Positions 24,111-35,180 of a stretch of DNA of 60,000 bases are shown one piece after another. The first letter of the stretch is position 1; the number at the start of each line of letters is the position of its first letter. Position numbers and translations under genes: made by a program. The notes below the pieces were generated by a model, which saw only the letters and a list, made by a program, of their open reading frames with translations, was not told where the DNA came from and did not search any database. The stretch is taken from the NCBI GenBank assembly GCA_903813345.2, contig CAIIXF020000009.1, positions 28,620,740 to 28,680,739 of the forward strand, given 5' to 3'. This DNA is from Owenia fusiformis (Eukaryota; Annelida; Polychaeta; Sabellida; Oweniidae).

Positions 24111-24907
24111 ATAAATCAAGCCTGTTGCTAAGTATTCTACATCATTGCCCAGGATTTTCATTACAATTTGTATGTTGTTGCAGTAGTTAGAACCTCCATC
24201 TGTGATAACATTTGTTTTATTGCCATTTGTCAGGGTTTGACATTTTTCTTGCCTCCGACAGCTCTTTCAAAGTGTCCTTGTTTTTCATCCTCTATTGTAT
24301 TTTCCAATAAGGGTGTAGTTCCGAATAAGGCCATGTTTGTGCATTTATATCATTTTCTGGTAACATTTACATCTGTTTGAAGTCCAATAACACTAGGAGT
24401 AAAAGCTATTGAAAATGGTACCATTACACTCTAAATGTGCTGTTTCTTTTTTATTTAACTTTTTAATGGCACAAAATTGTGACATGATATTATTTACATA
24501 TATATTCAGTATAACTCTGAAGGTACTAATAAGATCTAGATGTAGGTCTTCTTGATTTTTTTATGAAAATTAATATTTAACTTTTTTTGTCTACTGTTGG
24601 GGAGCAGTTTCAATTGTGAAAAACATGAGAATTCCTTATAAAATGTTAATTTCTCTCCTCTAAAGTAATGTAGGGCTGTAATTTACATTTAATCCTGGAA
24701 GACAGACCAAGAAACCCCTTCTTCAAGGGACCCTGTGTTCTTTTATGTGCACTCATACATGCAAGTACACAGCACAGTTTTTTTTTACGAGTCATGGACC
24801 ACTCCATTATCTTAGTTCATTTTATTTTTCTTCGATGTTCTCGTTTTATCTTAGTGCTGAACATTAGCAATATAAATTATTAACCCTTTTGTTAATTTTG
24901 ATTTCAG

Positions 24908-24985
24908 ATTTTAAAGAAGAGCTTCCAAAAATAAAGGAAGCAATAGATAAGGCAAGCTTTCTAGCAATTGATGCTGAATTTACAG
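24908..24985 (+). CDS. PARN: PARN-like exon (poly(A)-specific ribonuclease, DEDD N-terminus)
   Basis: A splice-bounded exon: acceptor TTTCAG before it, donor GTAAG after it. It encodes FKEELPKIKEAIDKASFLA followed by IDAEFTG. The DxE in AIDAEF is the first catalytic pair of the DEDD-type CAF1/PARN exonuclease fold, which degrades poly(A) tails. The preceding residues match the start of PARN in position and spacing. The donor phase (one base into the Gly codon) joins exactly to the exon at 25777. No first exon with a start Met was found upstream, where the sequence is repeat debris. This is the only likely cellular (non-transposon) gene in the window. Confidence 0.75.
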
Positions 24986-25776
24986 GTAAGGATAAATCAT
25001 ATAGAGACGTTTTGTATGGATAGATTGTATTGAGTCTTCAGAGTATAGATTAGATTGTTCAGGATTCCATCAAAGTTTCATAGCTGGTGTTTAATCATTT
25101 GAAACTGTTCACAATTTGCATTATTATATCACTGTCATGTTTCTCACTCTCTGATTGGTCTATGTCCTACATGTGACTAAAAAGATAAGTGATATTCAAG
25201 AGAAGTCACATGACTTCTGTTGAATATCAAATGGTATTCATTAGTCATGACTAATGTCATGAATGTGTAATTTCAATTTTACATATCCCAGGTATACAAT
25301 GTTATTATTAATTAGACACCAATAGTATGTTATTCCATTAATATGAGTGAGAAATATAACAGCGAATGCTAAAACAAATGATTAATTCTATTTTCTGTGA
25401 ATATTTGTGCATCTTTCACAAGAAAGGTTTTCGTGGAACATCACTCATGATTTACCTATATTCACCTCAATAGTATAAAATAGTATGCCATTGAGGCCAA
25501 TAGTGTAAATTATTTCCCTGATGGAATACCCTATAAAATGTACTATTCTAGAAGCTGCAGGGATACAGGACTCTGCTCAAAAAGGATTTTTCAAGATGGT
25601 GTCTGAATTCTAAATCGCTACCATTTTTCATAAAAAAAGAATCTTTGATATACTCACATATTAGATAACAAATTTGTCATGAAATTTTATAGCTGATGCA
25701 TAATAATATAAGGGATATTATTAGGACTTTGCTCTAGTAATATAAATATAAAACACATATTTTTCTTTTTTATTAG

Positions 25777-25850
25777 GATTAAGCAATGGACAGACTGAAT
25801 CAATACACTCATTTGACACGCCTGCAGAAAGATACTTTAAACTGCGTAAG
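25777..25850 (+). CDS. PARN: PARN-like exon, second
   Basis: Bounded by acceptor TTTATTAG and donor GTAAGC. It encodes GLSNGQTESIHSFDTPAERY then FKLRK. The FDTPxERYxKL signature is characteristic of PARN, and the spacing after the AIDAEF exon is as expected. The intron between them (24986-25776) is 791 bp and in phase. The next expected exon, with the strongly conserved block that follows in PARN, was not found downstream on the plus strand before 30 kb. Either the intron is long, the locus is rearranged, or the copy is truncated. Confidence 0.75.
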
Positions 25851-26934
25851 GTAAGCAAAATATTTTATTATTTCATTGGAATGTTACAGCAATATGTAAC
25901 AAGTAAATTGATTTCAAGAGTTAACATTTGCTCATTATGCAACCATCATCATCTTGCCAATACGTCATCTGACCATGCCATTGCCATAAATACCAGATTG
26001 GTCTATTTGCCACAATATAATTTTATATTTCTTGTTTTGACACTTTACTTCACCAACTTTGCTTATTATGTTTCCAGAATTTTTCTATTTTAGGTACATT
26101 TTAGCCACTCTGATAGTATAATTTGTGTGACTATATTTTATCCTGTAAACTTAGTTACTCTTTTGGCACTAGCCATTGAAGAGCAACATAATCCCTAGAA
26201 AATTAAGGTAAGTGACTCCGGTATGAACTTCGTTGATGAACGTTCTCTTGACTATTTCTTGTCCTGGTACTGGCCAGTAAGATTATCATTATAATCCCTA
26301 CAAACATAACTAAGGTAAGTGATTCAGGCTTGACCTTTATGGTTTTATAAACAACATTAACTCATTTTTCCCTGAACCCTAATCCGAGAAAATATCCCTG
26401 GATGAATTTGGGGAAATTTTTTAAAAATTACCATTCCTTGCTAAACTGTACATAAGATCTTTAATATTTAATATTTCTGATTAAAAGTTATTTCAAAATG
26501 AAGGTTATTGCATTACCTTTAAATAGGAACATTCAAAAACAGGTTTAAATGGATAGGGTAGTTGTTGGGTATCCCAATAAAAATATTTCACTGTACATAA
26601 TTTAACTGAAAAATGTCAGTTACAAAGTTCATTTAAATGCACAAGTTCCTATGAATAATTTGTTTGTCTTGAAATTAGCTTAAAAATGCAATTTATTTGA
26701 TGCTCCTTCATAACTCCCGTACTTCTGAAGATATCATTTTTAGCAATTTGTCAGATTTCCAGATTAAAAATGTTTTTCACTTTGTGGAAAATCAAAAATC
26801 ATTGACCCTCAGGCAGTACAGTTAATATAAACTTAGTTGAATGTTAACGAAGTTAATATATAGCCTCTTACACGATTAAACATTATAGTTCATTTATGGT
26901 CATAATTACTGGCGCAGGGAGCGCTTGATATTGT

Positions 26935-27201
26935 TTGTTCAAACACTTTTCGTATATGGGAAACATGGCACTATTGGCATCTGTGCTTGGTGACTCCAGG
27001 CCTTTTACCTGGTCTGGCATTTGCTATATACTCCTGGCAAGTTTTGAAATTTTCATAGCAAAGTTCCAAGGAATGATAAGCTATGGGGGTGCAGGAGCAA
27101 GTGCCAGAGGAGGTGCTTGGCTTGATCAACAGTTCTATAAGGTCTTCCTGGAAGTCCTTCAGAGAGTCCCATTTCTAGAACGGTTGTACATTAAGATCAT
27201 G
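26935..27201 (+). CDS. Possible exon, unrecognised
   Basis: An 89-codon open stretch ends exactly at a consensus donor (ATG followed by GTGAGT at 27202). Composition is protein-like: hydrophobic TWSGICYILLASFEIFIA, then Gly-rich ISYGGAGASARGGAWLDQQF and FLEVLQRVPFLERLYIKIM. One segment could be a membrane helix. I do not recognise a family. Its position downstream of the PARN exons raises the idea of the same transcription unit, but the sequence does not look like PARN. It could also be chance. Confidence 0.25.
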
Positions 27202-27479
27202 GTGAGTTAAGTTGGACTTGGCACAAATGTAACTGTACTGAACTGCTGTGAAGAGCCCATAAAAAAACTTTCTTCTCCACCATTTCTTAGATCATTGAGG
27301 CAGCATATAGTAGGCCTGATAAGACAATCTAGTCAGCTCTAAGAAATACATGTAGCATTTCCATTAAGTGATTCACAATAATATACTCGACTGCGTATGG
27401 TCGTCAGATACAACACTACACACTACTGTGGTTTGCAGTAGCATAAGGGTATATATGTTATAGTTATATGATGAGATCT

Positions 27480-27600
27480 ACATACATGTATGCTTGTACG
27501 TATTAGAATTTGTAGACATTATCCGTATATGTGCACTATATATATGTATGTATCAGAATTTGTAGACATTCTGTATATGTGGCACTTAGAACGGTTCTAT
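27480..27600. repeat. Short direct duplication
   Basis: AGAATTTGTAGACATT followed by a CCGTATATGTG or CTGTATATGTG tail occurs twice (about 27506 and 27555), in a TA/TG-rich, microsatellite-like context. Confidence 0.5.
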
Positions 27601-27799
27601 TCTCGAGACATGTCAATTATTGACAATATATATCAATATACAGTATTATATACAAAAAGATACATATCTGCATATTGTCCTCAAGCCCATGGGTCAGTCT
27701 GAGTTGGAGATGGTTACATCAATATTCTCCAGAATATTAAAGCAGCATATTTTACCTGAACCAGCTAGTTTGCCCAGGACTTTCACATTTGAAATCCAC

Positions 27800-28505
27800 A
27801 AGCTTTCAACCTTTCTCGTGTTTGCGCAGATCATAGAGCAGTATGCTGTTTTGTGAACTAGCATCCTCATAGATACAATACGGTGAACTTTTAAGGCCTT
27901 TTCATTACGCATAACAAGGTCCTTGTCAGATCTGAATTTGAATCACAGAATGATCTTTCTTGGGGTAGAAAGTCCCTCTTTTTTTTTAAATCCTGGAACA
28001 CGATGGGCAATTTCCACCATTTCATTGATTATATGCACATTTTTGTCTGATAAAGCTTCAACAACAGATGAAGTACACATCTCTAATGACTCAGACTGAT
28101 TAGATTCAGGTATACCATGAATAGTAATATTGTTTTTCCTGGAGTATTGATTACTTCTATTTGCTTCCAGAAATAGCTCATTGAGTTTCATGTCATTGTT
28201 GCTGATTTTTGACTTTAAGTCCAGAACTTTACTTTTGAGTGCAACATTTTCCTTCTCTGCTTTCCGAAATCATAAATAGAATTTGTTCCATCTCTTATCA
28301 AATCTTGTTAAAGTTTTTACGATCCATTTTTTAGTTGGCTATTCGTGAGATCCTCATCGTCAGTATCTTCATCAATGTCCTCCCCCTTTGGTTCATGCTC
28401 GCTTTCACGCTCATCACTGTATTCATCAACTGGTCCGCTTCTATCCATATTTGTTCTTATACATTTTTGTTTCTTTTTCCTTATTGGCAGTGATCTTTTC
28501 GACAT
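27800..28505 (-). pseudogene. LINE ORF1-like protein (coiled coil plus RRM-like), broken
   Basis: The start at 28505 gives a basic then acidic N-terminus (MSKRSLPIRKKKQKC; DEDTDDEDL). After a frame break comes a heptad-like helix (KENVALKSKVLDLKSKIS), then SRKNNITIHGIPESNQSES, IINEMVEIAHRVPGFKK and PRKIIL, a TGA stop, FKFRSDKDLVMRNEKALK. This order (charged N-terminus, coiled coil, RxNNIxIxGIPE RRM-like domain, AHR block, basic C-terminal domain) is that of ORF1 proteins of L1-like and related LINEs. No RT follows downstream, so it is an orphan. It sits just 3' of the PIF1 exons on the same strand. Confidence 0.6.
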
Positions 28506-28740
28506 TTTGTTTACTTACGGTTTACGTGGCTGGAGTACTTGTAGTGAAAAAGGCAGATACCTTTGTCTGTGATCAAAGTGTTCCCCCTCCCTTCCCATTG
28601 AAACCATAATGTTTCAGAAACAGAAATCCAATGATATATTTTTAGTAGACTTGTTATCGCATTATATGTATGCTGAGAATCAGTCTTATGTCAACAAATC
28701 TCAACATTATAAAAAATTTTTAATTAAGCATTCAGCTTAC

Positions 28741-29700
28741 CTCTAGATTTGTTGCGAACAAGGTTATGTCAGGATCCAATTCATTGTTTCTTGTGGCCTG
28801 AATAATAGCTGTTGTCTCGGGCGAGACAACACCACGACTGGTTTCATGAATTGCTCTAATAAGAGCAGGATCCTCTTGTCTGTATACATGGAATAGCGGA
28901 GCTACATGTGGAAATACAGTTGAGAAATTATTGCTTTGGAATACATACTCTCCAGTGTCGCCTTACTTAAATGCTTGCACGAGAGCAAGTTGATAGAAAT
29001 CTCCAGCAGCAATCACTTCCATCCCCCAAAACTTCTTCTTGAATCTCTAAGTGACATTGCAACTTCATTCGCCTGGTCGAATAATTTGTAACTGATCATA
29101 GACAGTTCATCAATAGCCAATAGCTTTACTTTACATGATCATGAATAACGTACAAAACATACAGTTTGTCACATCTTGTATCCATACATTTCCAATTATA
29201 ATTATTTCTAATTCAAACATGACTGTATTCATGGCCTTCTATACAATGTGAACCAAGTCGATATTTCACCACGTTTTTATTTCTTGATACATTATCTGGT
29301 CTGTACTAAGTGTTCTATGTGCTAAATGCTTAACTCAATGTTGGAAATGAAGTGACACTTTATCATGTTAGAATAGAAATGTAGACCTCAAATCAGGTAT
29401 TGTATAGAGTAATAAATACACTTGCCAGTTAGGGGTAGAGAAAATGTTTGTGCCTAGCCTTGCTATATTTATTTGTCAACATAATACTTGCTCTTTGGTC
29501 TATAATTCTTAATTAAAAAATACAAACTGAACTTACAAATACATCACCAGCCACTACTGAAAAGTGTCCTCTCTGTATTGAAATTATCAACGATCTCATC
29601 ATCAGTTAACCGACCATCCATTAATCCCAGAGATATCACCACATCTCTAAAGATTTCAGCAGTTTTTTGACATTTCAGGTAAAACGTTTACTTTTTTTAA
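28741..29700 (-). pseudogene. PIF1-like DNA helicase, partial exons (copy 1)
   Basis: Minus-strand pieces: an exon-like block at 29690-29560 with SLGLMDGRLTDDEIVDNF; at about 29125 KVKLLAIDELSMISYKLFD (Walker B of SF1B helicases) and VAMSLRDSRRSFGG; after a one-base frame change AAGDFYQLA (motif III-like); GDTGEYVFQSNNFSTVFPH; then HVYRQEDPALIRAIHE and SRGVVSPETTAIIQATR, ending LFATNLE at a GTAAGC donor (28740). The Walker A exon was not found upstream. There is a frameshift near 29040 and a stop near 28975. Similar PIF1 genes are abundant in invertebrate genomes as part of, or spread by, mobile elements. Confidence 0.7.
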
Positions 29701-29929
29701 CCATTTATTTATTCCCGTCATCTTGGCTAAGAAAAATGTAGAAATATTAGTGTAAAACAGCTCAAATTCAACGTTTCAAAAATGGAGGGTTCTGACAAGT
29801 AACTGTACTTCACATCTTCTTTCAATATAGAGATCAATGGATGGTGTTCACTATGGGGTGACGACTTTTATACCTGAATCGAATCGCCTTCAACTCGACG
29901 AATTTGATTGGTTCACTGTCATGTGACGT

Positions 29930-30215
29930 GTGACAAGTCACGTGTTACAAAATCTCAGTCGGAGTTCACCGAAATGATTAGCGGAAATGGCCGAAGATAT
30001 TTCATCGAATTTGATTGGTTTAATATTTCGTCATTATGTAAATGAGTCACGTGGTCATTAATCTCATTCGAAGACAGTTTGAACAGTCGAATATACTTAT
30101 TTCTCACCCGAGGACGACCGACAATTCTTCAAAGAATTTGATTCCTTTAAAAGTAGCACCCACGTGGTACAAACATTACCATGTGGTGTAAACAAATGCA
30201 CGTGGCATCTAAACA
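29930..30215. promoter_or_regulatory. Cluster of CACGTG (E-box) sites
   Basis: CACGTG occurs near 29938, 30047, 30162 and 30200, with related forms (CATGTGGT) between, in sequence rich in CGAATTTGATTGG repeats (29898 and 30007). It lies about 230 bp upstream of the PIF1-like exons, in an otherwise empty region. A promoter role is speculation; it could simply be part of a dispersed repeat. Confidence 0.25.
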
Positions 30216-30687
30216 ACCCCGTGATGTAAACATTTCCATTTATAAAGGGCTAATCTGACTGTACTGTATATCATATTAGGGCATGGACTTCAAATGATGT
30301 ATCATTGCAAAGGTTATTCAAGTCCTGATAGTCTGAACTTACCTTCAAGGCCAACAAGGCCTTTAGAGAATAAATTCAAAGATGTTTACTTTTTCTGAGC
30401 TACCAGTGCACCATATTCTCAAAATGAATGGATAAACTATCAATTTCAGCATAAGAAGGGTAAATTCATTCAAAGTTTCTAAAAAGGGAGTCCCACTTAT
30501 TTTTAAGCACTTTTCAAGAGGAATATCAGCTGAAATAATGTCCAATCGAAGGAGCTTCTCTGTAGATAATCTTGAACCAATCAATCTTGTAGATGATAAA
30601 GTATTCGGTGAAGTATCCAGGTTGATAACAAAAAATCTGATCATCACAATAGACTGCTTAGTATCACGTATATTGATAGAAAAGATC

Positions 30688-30755
30688 ATTTGTCCCTGGA
30701 TTTCATGGGCAGTAGGTAGTAAGTAGTCCCTGGATTTCATGGGCAGTAGGCAGTA
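30688..30755. repeat. Direct duplication of about 34 bp
   Basis: GTCCCTGGATTTCATGGGCA followed by GTAGG is present twice in immediate succession, at 30691 and 30726. Confidence 0.7.
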
Positions 30756-31329
30756 GTAGTAATTCGAATCTTCTTGCATTCTCCATTATTTAAAACTTCC
30801 AATATCCAATTTGGGAAGTTGTAATTTGGAACAAAAGATCATCAATAGAGTGTTATTGTTGTTTATTATTATTGTTCACATATCCAAGCTGAAACTAAAT
30901 CGACATAACATTTAATGTTACTTGTCAATGGATCTATTCACATTTTACCAGAGCATTTTTAGCCAGACAACTGTAGGGATTTTCTTCATTATTCCCTAGA
31001 GTTGTCTGTTTCCACCCCTTGCGAACGTGGACGCAAATGTTGGATTTTAAGGGGCACAGCACTCAATGATGCAAAGTAAATGATATGTAAAAAGAGTAAA
31101 TAAGTTGGCAAAGTTGGCGAAGAGCAACTGTAATGAAATGTGCTGCAGAGTGCATGCAAACCATTCAAGTAGAATGGAATGTACTGTAATATAAACATAT
31201 TTCAGAAAACAATGACTTTGAGAACTATTGAGTGCTGGCCCTGCCATTAGCGAATGTCCAATCATAATAAAAATAATGGCAGGGCAAAATAAAATTTAAA
31301 CAAACAAAGGATATAGAAGATGATTTTTT

Positions 31330-32090
31330 AGAAATCTTTTCTGATCAAGTTCTTAACTTACCCATTGGTTCCTTGGTAGAGGAAACCAAACACAAAAAGT
31401 GGGCAAGTCAAGAACTTGATCAGAAGAAAGTACTAATAAAAACATTACATCCTATAAAAGAAAAAAAACAAGGAGAGGGTGTTACATTTTAAGTACTTTC
31501 TTCTGATCAAGCTCCTAATTTACCCATTGGTTCCACGGCAGAGGAAACCAAACACAAAAAGTGGGCAAGTCAAGAACTTGATCAGAAGAAAGTACTAAAA
31601 AACATAACACCCTGTAAGAAATACAAGGAAGAATCACAAGTAGTGAGGAGAGGGTGTTACACTTTTAGTACTTTCTTCTGATCAAGTTCTTAATTTACCC
31701 ATTGGCTCCCCGGCAGAGGAAACCAAACACAAAAAGTGGGCAAGTCAAGAACTTGATCAGAAGAAAGTACTAAAAACATTACATCCTATAAAAGAAAAAA
31801 AAACAAGGAGAGGGTGTTACATTTTAAGTACTTTCTTCTGATCAAGCTCCTTATTTACCCATTGGTTCCACGGCAGAGGAAACCAAACACAAAAAGTGGG
31901 CAAGTCAAGAACTTGATCAGAAGAAAGTACTAAAAACATTACATCCTATAAAAGAAAAAAAACAAGGAGAGGGTGTTACATTTTAAGCACTTTCTTCTGA
32001 TCAAGCTCCTAATTTACCCATTGGTTCCACGGCAGAGGAAACCAAACACAAAAAGTGGGCAAGTCAAGAACTTGATCAGAAGAAAGTACT
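31330..32090. repeat. Satellite of five 105-bp hairpin units
   Basis: Five copies at 31330-31434, 31492-31596, 31667-31771, 31827-31931 and 31986-32090. Each is 105 bp long and starts AGTACTTTCTTCTGATCAAG (units 1 and 5 slightly diverged) and ends CTTGATCAGAAGAAAGTACT, so each folds on itself over a 25-nt outer stem. There is further inner pairing (TTGGTTCC with GGAAACCAA; TTTACCCA with GTGGGCAA). Spacers of 55-70 bp are themselves related (CATTACATCCTATAAAAG, GGAGAGGGTGTTACA). Copy-to-copy divergence is very low, so amplification is recent. Confidence 0.9.
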
Positions 32091-33680
32091 AAAAACATAA
32101 CACCCTGTAAGAACCCTGTAAGAAATACAAGGTAGAATCACATGTATGGTGTTACATTTGTATACACAAAAGTTGAACATATGCGAGTTTGTAAAGTCCA
32201 AGAAATCCTTGTACAAATGTTCCTGTATCTGTGTATGGCGCTTCATCGTTTCCATGTTGAAAGTGTTTGCTCCGCTTGCAGTCGGGTGGTCTTGTCTTAG
32301 TCCATGAATAAATATATCAGCACCTATGAGTAAAAAAAAAAAAAGTATACTTATATGAGTATGTGCATAATATTGGTCTAATATTGGGCAATACTGTATC
32401 GAGTGAGACAAATTTTGGTATCAAAAAAGTTAATGGGGGTCAAAGGAGACATCAAAACGTCAAATTCTTGAAAATAAATTGCAATATTTGCTACAACGCA
32501 TTTAAAAAATGCTCTTTAAACCTAATACTGATATTTTGAGGTGTTATGTTGCATTATTGACATCTACATACTTACCTCAGGAAAAAGTACAAATTGAGCA
32601 AAGTCCTCGCTGACCTCCCGCAAATTCCTTACGCAGTCAAGGACCAACTCTGTCTGAAATGTGTCAAAATTTCAATAGTTAGTGACATGGGCAGCATGGC
32701 TTGAATTTGAGAGGAATCCATCAATAACCATTGGAAATCATGAAAACAGCTAACAAAACAAGATTTTTTAATGAACCATATATGCCAGCACGGGTTGAAT
32801 ACATGAACTTTTATGGCTTTTTTACACTGTGAAAAATACATAGATAATTCGAAAATGCCATCATACAAAAGAAAGTGTTCATTTTCAATTGTTTTAAATG
32901 CATATCTCCTAAAATCTCGTTAAAATCTCGTTAAAAGTAGACTTCAACAAGATTTCGAAGCTAATTAGTTGACCAATGTATACATACTGAGCTTTCCCTC
33001 AGGACAGATATGCCTGACATTGATGAGCAAACCATCTGCATACGAAATGGGAGTGTTATCATATGCGTAGACAAGTGCCTCCTCTCTGCCTCCTTTGCAA
33101 GGATGTTATAACGCCAAGAAGGCAATTTCTTACTGATCAGCTTGGAGCACAAATCCTTGAACAAATATTTATTTCATTATTTCAATTATTAATATACAGA
33201 TATAACAGTTTCTACATATATATTTCAATACTTGTATTTCAGTTATCAAAGATATTTTATGAAAATGGCTGCAATTTTGAATCTTAAATTGAAAAGTCCC
33301 TTCCAGACAAGGTATTAAGCCAATAAAATTCTAATCAAAAATATTCCAGAAGAAATCTGCTGACTTTGTATTTAGTCATGCTGAATGGGTCCTAATGGTT
33401 TTGGTTAAGAAATATACTATTATACACTATATATGGGAATACCTGAATTTCATGTTTCTTGTTTGCTACATAGGCAGAAAGTCTTGTCTTTGGGTATGCT
33501 GGCATCACCAATCTGAAATATGAGCACAATAATTACATTTTACAACTCATTATGTACAGTAGTGACCTGTAAAGGCAAACACCTCTAAAAGATGAATAAC
33601 TTTTAAAGATGTAAAAATGTACCTTAATTTAACAGTGTAAACAGTGCGTGATGAAATAATTTTCTAATATATTGACTTAC

Positions 33681-33914
33681 TTTTTGTGGTCTAGCTTCAT
33701 GTTGCAACCACAAAAGAAATCATCCTTCCCCTTGGCACCAGCACAGGTCATGTGATACCATCGCCTACAGCTATCACACATTACCCAATTGACCTGTTGG
33801 CTGATTCCTTCCCCATTGCAACATGTGGGGTCTTGGTAGCTAGCCGCACACTCATTTTCAATGAGTACTCTCTCTGCGTCGCTAAATGCCGGGAAGGGCT
33901 GGTAGTGGTTATAC
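33681..33914 (-). CDS. PHD-finger-like exon of the OTU/PHD gene
   Basis: The exon is bounded by acceptor AAATATAG and donor GTAAGTC. It encodes YNHYQPFPAFSDAERVL, then Cys-rich sequence: DPTCCNGEG, VNWVMCDSCRRWYHMTCAGA, DDFFCGCNMKLDHKK. The W-V-x-C-D-x-C-x2-W-Y-H-x2-C core is the signature of the second zinc-binding half of PHD fingers. In cellular proteins these read histone tails. Here the combination with an OTU-like exon suggests a mobile-element protein that may contact chromatin or ubiquitin-like modifiers (inference). This exon alone is intact. Confidence 0.65.
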
Positions 33915-34993
33915 CTATATTTAACAATAATAAATTAATTATCAAACTCTAGGAGCAAATGACAGGTCTAAATAAAAAATAGAAAAAAATACTTAGTTTG
34001 CTAATAGTACCATTACACTAGAAGCATGGCTTAGAAGATATTATATGTCTAGCTAGGTAGACTCCGGATATTGAATAAAGGGGTGCCAAAAAATTAACAA
34101 GAAATGAAAATGAATAATGAGTGACTGCTTGGATGGATGAAAAAGAAAGAAGAACTGCTACTTACACGGGAGGATTTCTGTGATAGTCAGATGGTACAAA
34201 CAAAATATCAAGTGGTTCTAGCAGTGGTCGAGGGGATGATGGCAGTGGATCAAAGTTGCGCATTTGTGGTATGCCTGGCATTGTGGAGTGTACATTGATG
34301 TCTCGACCCAACCATCCAGCCAGCATCATCGTCTGCATGGATCCTGTAGAAATATGTATTGCTGCATGATTACGAAAATTCACTCATTTTAAAACATACA
34401 GGTAGACATGAATTCAAAAGTTTTCGTTCCAAGTTCATATAAAATTCAAGGGAATCCTTTACTGAAAGAATTTTACATTTATAAATACAACGCAAGTAGC
34501 TTTATCACCACCACCCAATGCAGAAGACCACCAAACCCAAACCCACCAAAGACCACCAAATGCCAATTTGTGCAGAAGTACAAACCTGCATCACTGTTGT
34601 ACAAAAACGATTTTAGGATCTCCACAGTGACAATCTGTTTGACATTTTTCTGGATGGACAGTGACCTGTATATTGGGATACTGCAACTGCTGGCATTTGT
34701 AGTAGCCCAGCTAAGGACATCTTCCAACGATTCTAGGCCACTACAGATCTGAACATTTAAATAATAAGGTAGTGTCAATGTATAATATATTATCAGACAA
34801 ATAGTTTTTCTTTGTTATTGCCATTTTCACATTGGTGTTACATACAGGTAATGAAAAGTGGTTCAATATATTCTGCATATAACTGAATATTTTTTAATGT
34901 TTTTGATACTTAATAACTAATTCAATGGAGTTCAAGGCTATATACCAATATTTACAAGTTTAAACATTATAGATCTATGTTACTATGAGATAC

Positions 34994-35180
34994 CTTGGTA
35001 ACGAGTTCATCTTAATGAGCTGCACCCCATGTTGTAGAGCAAACTCTCAGGGCATGGTAGGTGCGATCATGCCCATACATCATTTGGCTAATGGATCGAT
35101 AGAGGCAGCTATTGTCTTCGCTTGATGTAACAAAAGTCTTTCTTCGGTGACGTTCATCTTTAGGAATGTAATTGATGAAC
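34994..35180 (-). CDS. OTU-like protease exon of the OTU/PHD gene
   Basis: Acceptor CATTTTAG, then FINYIPKDERHRRKTFVTS, SEDNSCLYRSISQMMYGHDR, TYHALR. The block D-x2-C-L-Y-R-S-x8-G-x5-H-x2-L-R is the OTU catalytic Asp/Cys segment followed by its helix, in the vertnin-like form, where D-N-S replaces the usual D-G-N. The catalytic Cys is retained. After HALR the frame must shift by one base to reach ALQHGVQLIKMNSLPR and the donor GTATCT. Either there is a deletion here or the assembly has an error. Confidence 0.6.

Noticed and set aside
31330-32090. CRISPR-like array
   Set aside because: Regular repeats with spacers, but units are 105-bp hairpins with related spacers in a eukaryotic genome, so a satellite.
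32150-32323. Further 3' exon of the OTU/PHD gene (GADIFIHGLRQDHPTASG frame)
   Set aside because: A good acceptor exists, but the open frame does not match the phase leaving the previous exon, and other frames hit stops; left out of the gene model.
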